Positions 26,253 through 32,778 of a stretch of DNA of 64,000 nt are shown here, piece by piece. The DNA comes from an uncultured Bariatricus sp. (lineage in GTDB: Bacteria; Bacillota; Clostridia; Lachnospirales; Lachnospiraceae). The DNA lies in contig CAKRCD010000003.1 of assembly GCA_934307065.1 (NCBI GenBank), forward strand, positions 1-64,000, given 5' to 3'. Every line of letters begins with the position of its first letter. Position 1 is the stretch's first letter. The translations under genes were made by a program, and so were the position numbers. The notes beneath the pieces were generated by a model. The model ran no database searches and was not told where the DNA came from. It worked only from the letters and a program-made list of their open reading frames with translations.

Positions 26253-26645
26253 TTATGATTGTTTCAAATACTCCTCTATCTTACCAAGAAAGATACGAGC
26301 ATCATTCAATTGTTTCTCTGCTTCTGTTTTACTGGCAATATAAAAATCATCATAATCCGATTTTTCTCTGAGAAAAGCACTATTTTTCACGATAACAGAT
26401 AAACTCCTGTCCAAAATTTCTTCTTTAAGATATTCTTTGTTAAAGAAAGCAATTACTCCAGAATGTTTGGATGAATCAAAACCTTTTAAAATATTTACCG
26501 CTCGCATTGCATGAAATATCGCATAATAGGAACGATTCAAAGATGTTTTAAATTGCCCTATTTTCAAATTGCCTTCTGCCGCATCCAACATTTCTCTGGC
26601 ATGTTCCATACGGTATCCGGCCAGTTCTTTTAAGCTGCCTTCCAA
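26253..26645 (-). CDS. HEPN-domain protein (toxin partner of MNT/HEPN pair)
   Basis: A small all-helical HEPN protein. The active-site pattern R-x6-H is present as RSYYAIFH (Arg38-His45 in this numbering), typical of HEPN RNases and their relatives. I start at TTG 26645, which follows AAAGGAGGG at 9 bp; the frame is open to 26699, and an ATG at 26609 is an alternative. It overlaps the end of the nucleotidyltransferase gene by 16 bp. MNT/HEPN pairs act as toxin-antitoxin systems in which MNT modifies or silences the HEPN toxin. Toxicity here is inferred. Confidence 0.82.
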   Translation of the reverse strand: MEGSLKELAGYRMEHAREMLDAAEGNLKIGQFKTSLNRSYYAIFHAMRAVNILKGFDSSKHSGVIAFFNKEYLKEEILDRSLSVIVKNSAFLREKSDYDDFYIASKTEAEKQLNDARIFLGKIEEYLKQS

Positions 26646-26959
26646 AGAACAATTCCCTCCTTTTGAACATTCTGATAAAATGGAAGAACATCTCCCCATT
26701 TTTGCATATTCTTTTCCTGAATATCAACAATTGAAAAAACTCTGTCATACCGAAGGTCTAACTCTGCCGACCATTGAATAAATTTCTCTCTTGTTATATC
26801 ACTCATATCCGTTCTTATAATAATTGCGATATCAACATCACTTTCCTGCGTACTTTCATTTCTCGCCACGGATCCATACAAAATAATTGCTTCAATGTTA
26901 TCTTCAAAAATTTCCAGCAATCCTCTAACCAATTCATCTTTCATTGTATTAGTCAACAT
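26630..26959 (-). CDS. Minimal nucleotidyltransferase (antitoxin partner of MNT/HEPN pair)
   Basis: A 109-residue MNT protein. The polymerase-beta-fold signature GSVARNESTQESDVDI spans residues 29-44, with Gly29-Ser30 and the two catalytic aspartates Asp41 and Asp43. In described pairs such enzymes AMPylate the HEPN toxin. The ATG at 26959 follows GAGGTGGTTGG. It has a good promoter at 27015-27043 and a shared terminator at 26180, so this is a self-contained two-gene unit. Confidence 0.87.
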   Translation of the reverse strand: MLTNTMKDELVRGLLEIFEDNIEAIILYGSVARNESTQESDVDIAIIIRTDMSDITREKFIQWSAELDLRYDRVFSIVDIQEKNMQKWGDVLPFYQNVQKEGIVLWKAA

Positions 26960-27014
26960 CCAACCACCTCTTTCATCAAAGATACTCTTCTATTTCGGCC
27001 AATTACTTTCTTTT

Positions 27015-27043
27015 ATTATAACCCGTAGCCCATATTTTCACAA
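27015..27043 (-). promoter_or_regulatory. Sigma-A promoter of the MNT-HEPN pair
   Basis: On the minus strand TTGTGA (27038-27043), 17 bp, then TATAAT (27015-27020), about 56 bp before the MNT start codon. Confidence 0.68.
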
Positions 27044-27068
27044 CAAAATAATTTTTACTGACTTATGC

Positions 27069-28238
27069 TTACATACTCTGTTTATAAATTTCCCGGATAT
27101 CTTCTTTGGTAAGTGGCTTATATCCACCTTCCAGAATCAATGCTCCATTTACCAGATCATCCAGCATATCTTCTGTAGCTCCAAGCTCAGTAAGAGACAT
27201 AGCAAGTCCCAGTTCCCGCATCCAGCTTTCCATTGCATCAAGTCCGGCCAGTGCAACTTCTTTGTCTGTCTTTCCTTCTGGATTTATATCCCAAACATTT
27301 TTCGCAAATCTCACGAATTTAGGAAGTCCGGCATCCATAATATATTTATAATATGGAAGGGAAACTGCAGAGAGCGTCATTCCGTGAGTTGCATCTGTAA
27401 CAGCTCCTGCGGACTGTCCGAGCATATGAACCATCCAGTCAGTAGCCTTTCCTTTTGCCACAAGGGTATTTAACGCCCATGTTGCGGTCCACATAATATT
27501 GCTTCTTGCCTCATAACCCTGGTCATTCTGATTTGCAATGCGGCTAGAATGAATCAAAGACTTCATCAGTCCTTCACTGATATAATCACTTGTGTTATCG
27601 TCTTCCCCAGAGAAATATTGTTCGCAAATATGATTAAAAATATCATAAATTCCGGCTACCATCTGATAATGAGGAAGTGTCAATGTATAATTTGGATTCA
27701 TAATAGAAAATCTCGGCATAATTTTCTCATCTGCAAAGACATGTCCAATCTTTAATTTTGCCTTATGATTCGTAATAACGGAACCTGCATTCATTTCAGA
27801 ACCGGTTCCAACCATAGTAAGCACACATCCTACAGGAAGTGTCTCACAATCTGGTTCTTCAAAACGAATATAATATTTTTCCCATGGGTCTTCTTCACAG
27901 TTTACCGATACAGACACCGCTTTTGTATAATCACAAACAGAACCGCCACCTACTGCTAACAGAAAATCCGCATGATGATTTCTTGCAATTTCTACACCTT
28001 CATATAATTTTTCGATGGTTGGATTCGGCATAACTCCGGCAATTTCTGCCACATTTTTGCCTTCTTCCTGAAGAATACGGACAACATCATCATAGATTCC
28101 GTTCTTTTTAATGGAACCGCCCCCATAAACTAAAACTACATTCTTTCCATACTTCTTCAATTCTGTACCAAGATTGGAAAGTGCGTCAGCTCCAAAATAT
28201 AATTTTGTCGGATTGCAATAAGTGAAATTACCTAACAT
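27069..28238 (-). CDS. Iron-containing alcohol dehydrogenase (BdhA/YugJ-like)
   Basis: Reduces aldehydes to alcohols, or the reverse, with NAD(P)H. 389 residues. The nucleotide loop is VYGGGSIKKNGIY (about 36-48) and GGGSVCDYTKAVS (about 97-109); metal-site histidines fall in the middle domain (ICEQYF and VTDATHGMTLSAVSLPY regions). C-terminal GYKPLTKEDIREIYKQSM is typical of the butanol-dehydrogenase group. The ATG at 28238 has AAGGAGAAG upstream. It is divergent from an AdhR-like MerR gene and has a MerR-type promoter, so it is probably induced by aldehyde stress. Confidence 0.92.
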   Translation of the reverse strand: MLGNFTYCNPTKLYFGADALSNLGTELKKYGKNVVLVYGGGSIKKNGIYDDVVRILQEEGKNVAEIAGVMPNPTIEKLYEGVEIARNHHADFLLAVGGGSVCDYTKAVSVSVNCEEDPWEKYYIRFEEPDCETLPVGCVLTMVGTGSEMNAGSVITNHKAKLKIGHVFADEKIMPRFSIMNPNYTLTLPHYQMVAGIYDIFNHICEQYFSGEDDNTSDYISEGLMKSLIHSSRIANQNDQGYEARSNIMWTATWALNTLVAKGKATDWMVHMLGQSAGAVTDATHGMTLSAVSLPYYKYIMDAGLPKFVRFAKNVWDINPEGKTDKEVALAGLDAMESWMRELGLAMSLTELGATEDMLDDLVNGALILEGGYKPLTKEDIREIYKQSM

Positions 28239-28302
28239 AAATTCTTCTCCTTCTTTCTATCTTTCCCTTTTAAATCAAGGTAATCTGTTTTATAATATGG
28301 AT

Positions 28303-28333
28303 ATTATAGTACCTAAACTTAACTTCAGGTCAA
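28303..28333 (-). promoter_or_regulatory. MerR-type promoter with 19-bp spacer and internal operator
   Basis: On the minus strand TTGACC (28328-28333) and perfect TATAAT (28303-28308) are separated by 19 bp, the overlong spacing used by MerR activators. The spacer holds a dyad, ACCTgaagTTAAgtttAGGT, resembling AdhR/NmlR operators. It drives the alcohol dehydrogenase. Confidence 0.8.
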
Positions 28334-28388
28334 GTATTTTGCAGCACTATTTCAAAATTTTATACAAGGTTTAGAAAGGATGAAATTT

Positions 28389-28826
28389 ATGTATACCATC
28401 GGACAAGTATCAGAGATGTACAATCTTCCAATTTCAACATTAAGATATTACGATAAGGAGGGTCTTTTCCCGAATCTGGAACGTGTGGGGAATATACGAA
28501 AATTCAGTGACAATGAACTGGAAGCCCTCCACCTCATTGAATGTCTGAAGCTATCCGGGCTGGAAATCAAAGATATTAAATTATTTTTCCGGTGGGTAGC
28601 CCAGGGTAGTTCTACTTATGGATGCCGCAAAGAACTTTTTGAACACCGAAAAGCGGTAGTAGAAGAAGAAATCAAAGCATTGGAAAAGTCACACGCCATG
28701 CTCGAGTTCAAATGCTGGTATTATGAAACAGCTATGAAAGATGGCACGGAAGACAACATCCGTGCCATGCTCCCAGACAAGCTGCCTGCCGAAATTCAGA
28801 AGCTGTATGACAAAGCACACAGTTAA
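28389..28826 (+). CDS. MerR-family regulator, AdhR/NmlR-like
   Basis: Winged-helix activator: YTIGQVSEMYNLPISTLRYY at the N-terminus is the MerR HTH, followed by a dimerising coiled coil (about 80-120). In the 145-residue form starting at ATG 28389 (GAAAGGA at good spacing), a cysteine falls exactly at position 52 (LIECLKLSGLEI), matching the sensor Cys52 of Bacillus subtilis AdhR, which responds to aldehydes. Two further cysteines lie near 77 and 107. The gene is divergent from the alcohol dehydrogenase whose promoter has a 19-bp spacer. The aldehyde response is inferred. Confidence 0.88.
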   Translation: MYTIGQVSEMYNLPISTLRYYDKEGLFPNLERVGNIRKFSDNELEALHLIECLKLSGLEIKDIKLFFRWVAQGSSTYGCRKELFEHRKAVVEEEIKALEKSHAMLEFKCWYYETAMKDGTEDNIRAMLPDKLPAEIQKLYDKAHS

Positions 28827-28843
28827 ATATATTTATTACACGC

Positions 28844-29113
28844 CTAAAATTCTGTACTTTTCTGATTCAGCCACTCAAGGGCCTGACAGATGCCTCCCTC
28901 CGAAAACGGAAACTCTTTTCCTTCCATTTTTTCTTTTGGAGTGACAGCAAAGCAAAAAGGCCCTTCCCAGACATATCCTTTCAGAATCAACTCCTTTTCT
29001 TCGCCTTTTTCTATTTCTTCTTTTCCAAGCCGGAAGTTCATCTTTCCGTCACTTCCGGTAAAGTTTGACTTTTTATAAAAGTTGAGTGGAAATAATTGCA
29101 TTCGTTTTATCAT
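28844..29113 (-). CDS. Small conserved-looking hypothetical protein
   Basis: I do not recognise this 89-residue protein. It starts at ATG 29113 after GGAGGAGAAAC, a near-perfect ribosome site, which together with normal codon use argues that it is real. It has no signal peptide or membrane span; composition is Lys/Glu-rich with EKGEEKELILKGYVWEGPF in the middle and a short C-terminal helix (ICQALEWLNQK). The gene runs convergent to the MerR gene with only 17 bp between the stops. No function is offered. Confidence 0.7.
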   Translation of the reverse strand: MIKRMQLFPLNFYKKSNFTGSDGKMNFRLGKEEIEKGEEKELILKGYVWEGPFCFAVTPKEKMEGKEFPFSEGGICQALEWLNQKSTEF

Positions 29114-29217
29114 GTTTCTCCTCCACAGGTATCACTGTTGGCGACATTTGACTCCAACATCATTTTATAGAAGTATACATATATTTTTTATAGTATACCG
29201 TATTTTTATATTTAAAA

Positions 29218-29243
29218 ATGGAGTGTTTATACAAACACTCCAT
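29218..29243 (-). terminator. Intrinsic terminator of rpsU
   Basis: A perfect 11-bp stem ATGGAGTGTTT / AAACACTCCAT with a 4-nt loop, followed on the minus strand by TTTTTAAATAT. It is 11 bp past the rpsU stop. Confidence 0.9.
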
Positions 29244-29254
29244 TACTTGCACTA

Positions 29255-29431
29255 TTAATTATATTTACGTTTTCTAGCAGCTTCGGATTTCTTTTTACGT
29301 CTTACGCTTGGCTTTTCGTAATGTTCTCTCTTACGAATCTCCTGCTGAATTCCTGCTTTAGCGCAGTTTCTTTTAAATCTGCGTAATGCGCTATCCAAAG
29401 TCTCGTTTTCTTTTACGATTACATTTGACAT
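29255..29431 (-). CDS. rpsU: 30S ribosomal protein S21
   Basis: A 58-residue, very basic small-subunit protein beginning [20 protein letters not shown] and ending [13 protein letters not shown], the standard S21 sequence for Firmicutes. S21 binds near the 3' end of 16S rRNA and helps initiation. The ATG at 29431 has a GGAGGGGAGGTTAGG stretch upstream. It has its own promoter (29511-29538) and terminator, so it is a single-gene unit. Confidence 0.97.
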   Translation of the reverse strand: MSNVIVKENETLDSALRRFKRNCAKAGIQQEIRKREHYEKPSVRRKKKSEAARKRKYN

Positions 29432-29510
29432 AGTCTCACACCTAACCTCCCCTCCAGCCCTGTATTGTGCATGATACGACTGATCGGGTATATTTATTGC
29501 ACTAGAGTAT

Positions 29511-29538
29511 ATTATAACAGATTTATTTTTCTAGTCAA
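29511..29538 (-). promoter_or_regulatory. Sigma-A promoter of rpsU
   Basis: On the minus strand TTGACT (29533-29538), 16 bp, then TATAAT (29511-29516). The transcript would carry about 75 nt of leader. Confidence 0.78.
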
Positions 29539-29630
29539 GTTCTTTCTTTCAATTTTCTCCAAAAAATACCAGAGAAATACATCCAAAAATAATCTTGTCC
29601 TACAACATGTAGCTGTTATCTGCTTTTCAT

Positions 29631-32270
29631 TTACTGAATCTGTTCTGCTACTACTTCTTTTACCTTCGCGAGTGCATCCGGAATACCGGCAGGATTCTTT
29701 CCTCCGGCCTGAGCCATATTCGGACGTCCACCGCCGCCTCCGCCTACTAATGCAGCAATTCCTTTAATCAGGTTTCCTGCATGAGCGCCTGCTTTCTGTG
29801 CTCCGTCTGTGACAGTTGCCATAAGGCTGACTTTTCCGTCTGTTTCGGAAGCAATCACAACAACACCTTCACCTAGTTTTGTCTTTAACTGATCTCCGAG
29901 TTCACGAAGTCCGTTCATATCTACGCCATTTACACGGACAGCAAGAACTTTCATACCATTTACTTCTTCCACCTGATCCATAACATCGCCCATTGCATCT
30001 TTTGCCAGCTTGCTCTTCAGGCTTTCTACTTCGCTGTGAAGTTCTTTTGCTTCGGTCTGTAAATGTCCAATTTTTTCAATCAGATTGTCCGGAGTTGCTT
30101 TTAGCAGCTTTGCAGCTTCCTGCATCTTATGTTCCAGTTCATTATAATAACGAATCAGACCTTTGGAAGTAAGTGCTTCGATTCGACGTACACCCGCTGC
30201 CACACCTGATTCAGAAAGAATCTTGAATGCGCCGATTTCGCCTGTATTCGATACATGAGTACCACCGCAGAACTCGATTGAATAGTCCCCCATATTTACA
30301 ACACGGACGATATCACCGTATTTTTCTCCGAAAAGGGCCTGCGCTCCGGTCTTTCTTGCTTCTTCGATTGGCATATTCTTGATGATAACAGGGAGAGAAT
30401 TGGAAATGCTTTCATTTACCAAGTCTTCTACTTTCTGTATTTCTTCCGGTGTCATCGGCGAAAAATGAGAGAAGTCAAAACGAAGTCTTTCTTCATTTAC
30501 AAAAGAACCAGCCTGTTCTACATGAGTTCCAAGTACGGTACGGAGTGCTTTCTGAAGCAAATGTGTTGCGCTGTGATTTCTTGCAGAAAGTTTGCGTTTC
30601 TCAGGTTCTACAGAAAGGGAAACCGTATCTCCTACTTTCATCATACCTTTTCTCATATATCCAACATGCCCAATCTTTCCACCGAGAAGCTTCACTACAT
30701 CTTCTACAACAAATTCACCGTCGGCACACCGGATAATACCGTTATCGGCTTCCTGTCCACCGCTTGTTGCGTAAAATGGTGTTTCTTCTACAAATAAAGT
30801 TCCCTTTTCTCCATCAGAGAGTGCATCTACCACTTCTTCTTCGGTTGTAAGAACGGTAATTTTTGACTCATATTCCAGATGGTCATATCCTACGAATTTA
30901 GAAGTAATGCTTGGGTCAATAGATTCATATACGGTTACATCTGCTCCCATGTAGTTTGTAGTTTTACGCATCTTCCTTGCCTGTTCACGCTGAACTTCCA
31001 TAGCAGCTTTGAATCCATCTTCATCTACAGCCATTCCTTCTTCTTCCAGAATTTCTTTGGTAAGGTCGATTGGGAATCCGTAAGTATCATAAAGCTTGAA
31101 TGCATCACTTCCTGATAATGTCTTTACACCTTCTTTGACCATATTTTCTTTCATTTCAGCAAGAATACCAAGTCCTTGGTCGATTGTCTTATCAAATTGT
31201 TCTTCCTCTTTGCGGATAACTTTTTTGATAAATTCCTGTTTTTCTTCCAGTTCTGGATATCCGTCTTTGGAACCGTCGATAACTGTCTGAGCAAGCTCGG
31301 TAAGGAATCCCGGTGCAATTCCGAGAAGTCTTCCATGACGGCATGCACGACGAAGCAGACGGCGGAGTACATATCCTCTTCCTGCATTAGATGGCATAAT
31401 ACCATCGGAAATCATGAAACATACAGAGCGGATATGGTCTGTGATTACACGGATGGATACGTCTGTTGCATCATCCTGCTGATAAGTTACACCTGCCATC
31501 TGACATACATGGTCACGAAGTGCTTTCAATGTATCAATATCAAACATGGAATCTACATCCTGAACGACACATGCAAGTCTTTCAAGACCCATTCCGGTAT
31601 CAATGTTCTTCTGCTCTAATTCAGTATAATGATTGTGTCCGTCATTTTCGAACTGTGTAAATACATCATTCCAGATTTCCATGAAACGGTCACAATCACA
31701 TCCCACTTTACAGTCCGGTTTTCCACAACCATATTTTTCTCCTCGGTCATAATAAATTTCTGAGCATGGTCCGCATGGTCCTGCACCATGTTCCCAGAAG
31801 TTATCCTCTTTGCCAAGACGGGTAATTCTTTCCGGTGCAATTCCGATTTCTTTCTCCCAGATTTCGAATGCTTCATCATCATCTTCGTATATAGATGGAT
31901 AAAGTCTGTCCGGGTCAAGTCCTACTACCTCTGTAAGGAATTCCCATGACCAGTGGATTGCTTCTGTTTTAAAATAATCTCCAAATGAGAAGTTTCCAAG
32001 CATTTCAAAGAAAGTGCCGTGACGTGCTGTCTTGCCAACGTTTTCAATATCCCCTGTACGAATACATTTCTGACACGTTGTCACGCGACGGCGCGGTGGA
32101 ATCTCCTGTCCTGTAAAATATGGCTTTAATGGTGCCATCCCTGAGTTAATCAGCAACAAGCTGTTGTCATTATGTGGAACAAGTGAAAAACTCTTCATTT
32201 TTAAATGATCTTTACTCTCGAAAAATTCGAGGAACATTCTTCTTAATTCATTTACTCCATATGCCTGCAT
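29631..32270 (-). CDS. alaS: Alanyl-tRNA synthetase
   Basis: Charges tRNA-Ala. 879 residues, normal length. In order: class II catalytic domain with NSGMAPLKPYFTGQE (about 42-56) and the GRGYVLRRLLRRACRHG block (about 293-309), the editing domain with the HxxxH zinc motif in HSATHLLQKAL (about 565-575) and CGGTHVSNTGEIG (about 668-680), and the C-terminal DHHA1-type domain with the glycine-rich GGGGGGRPNMAQAGG. The ATG at 32270 follows CTAGGAGGACAAAA. The leader is short and has no T-box; a consensus promoter lies at 32329-32357. Confidence 0.97.
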   Translation of the reverse strand: MQAYGVNELRRMFLEFFESKDHLKMKSFSLVPHNDNSLLLINSGMAPLKPYFTGQEIPPRRRVTTCQKCIRTGDIENVGKTARHGTFFEMLGNFSFGDYFKTEAIHWSWEFLTEVVGLDPDRLYPSIYEDDDEAFEIWEKEIGIAPERITRLGKEDNFWEHGAGPCGPCSEIYYDRGEKYGCGKPDCKVGCDCDRFMEIWNDVFTQFENDGHNHYTELEQKNIDTGMGLERLACVVQDVDSMFDIDTLKALRDHVCQMAGVTYQQDDATDVSIRVITDHIRSVCFMISDGIMPSNAGRGYVLRRLLRRACRHGRLLGIAPGFLTELAQTVIDGSKDGYPELEEKQEFIKKVIRKEEEQFDKTIDQGLGILAEMKENMVKEGVKTLSGSDAFKLYDTYGFPIDLTKEILEEEGMAVDEDGFKAAMEVQREQARKMRKTTNYMGADVTVYESIDPSITSKFVGYDHLEYESKITVLTTEEEVVDALSDGEKGTLFVEETPFYATSGGQEADNGIIRCADGEFVVEDVVKLLGGKIGHVGYMRKGMMKVGDTVSLSVEPEKRKLSARNHSATHLLQKALRTVLGTHVEQAGSFVNEERLRFDFSHFSPMTPEEIQKVEDLVNESISNSLPVIIKNMPIEEARKTGAQALFGEKYGDIVRVVNMGDYSIEFCGGTHVSNTGEIGAFKILSESGVAAGVRRIEALTSKGLIRYYNELEHKMQEAAKLLKATPDNLIEKIGHLQTEAKELHSEVESLKSKLAKDAMGDVMDQVEEVNGMKVLAVRVNGVDMNGLRELGDQLKTKLGEGVVVIASETDGKVSLMATVTDGAQKAGAHAGNLIKGIAALVGGGGGGRPNMAQAGGKNPAGIPDALAKVKEVVAEQIQ

Positions 32271-32328
32271 TTTTGTCCTCCTAGTATATTCCCATCATTT
32301 ATAAAAAATGAAAATTTGCTAATTATTA

Positions 32329-32357
32329 ATTATAAGACCCTTTCTAAACTTTGTCAA
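32329..32357 (-). promoter_or_regulatory. Consensus sigma-A promoter of alaS
   Basis: On the minus strand a perfect TTGACA (32352-32357), 17 bp, and a perfect TATAAT (32329-32334), giving a leader of about 50 nt. Confidence 0.85.
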
Positions 32358-32386
32358 TGACTGGAAATCTTTTATAAACAGCAAAA

Positions 32387-32414
32387 GACAGACCACAGAT
32401 TTCTGCAGCCTGCC
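32387..32414 (-). terminator. Intrinsic terminator after the small membrane protein gene
   Basis: A 12-bp stem including G-U pairs (GGCAGGCTGCAG with CTGTGGTCTGTC in RNA) and a 4-nt loop, followed on the minus strand by TTTTGC. It lies about 70 bp past the small ORF. Confidence 0.75.
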
Positions 32415-32483
32415 CATTTTCTTATTTTAGATTCAATTTAAACACTTTGTTTACTTCTTCACTATAAATGCCTGTCCGTTTGA

Positions 32484-32624
32484 CTACTCAGCATCTGTAT
32501 TCGCTGCTGTCTTTGCATCCTTGTTATCACGCAGCTTCTTTCCAAGTAAGATACCGCAAAATGCAACTGCTCCAATTACTACCATTTTAAATAAATAGCC
32601 AATTAATGATGAAAAAAACGCCAT
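32484..32624 (-). CDS. 46-residue single-span membrane protein
   Basis: Too short for usual ORF cut-offs, but it has a near-ideal ribosome site (TTAGGAGGCAATAGAT before the ATG at 32624), its own promoter and a terminator. The product begins MAFFSSLIGYLFKMVVIGAV, continues AFCGILLGKKLRDNKD and ends in a polar tail TAANTDAE. Residues 4-28 form one membrane helix with a lysine-rich cytoplasmic edge. I do not recognise a named family. It lies between metH and alaS; no functional link is evident. Confidence 0.8.
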   Translation of the reverse strand: MAFFSSLIGYLFKMVVIGAVAFCGILLGKKLRDNKDAKTAANTDAE

Positions 32625-32669
32625 ATCTATTGCCTCCTAATTGTAGATTTCGCTTTTTGAACTACATCT

Positions 32670-32698
32670 ATAGTAACACAAACTGTCACGCATTTCAA
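32670..32698 (-). promoter_or_regulatory. Candidate promoter of the 46-residue protein gene
   Basis: On the minus strand TTGAAA (32693-32698), 17 bp, then TACTAT (32670-32675), about 46 bp before the start codon. Each box matches four or five of six consensus bases. Confidence 0.5.
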
Positions 32699-32778
32699 AC
32701 CTTTTTCGCAAAATCGTGTAGACGTTTCTATTAAATCACAATTTAAGTCTATCCAAATTGTTTCTGAGCATTTTCCGT

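Noticed and set aside
26253..26699. Longer HEPN form starting at 26699
   Set aside because: It would overlap the antitoxin by 70 bp and has no ribosome site, while TTG 26645 follows AAAGGAGGG.
32271..32483. T-box riboswitch for alaS
   Set aside because: A consensus promoter is only about 60 bp before the start codon, so the leader is too short, and no T-box sequence is seen.
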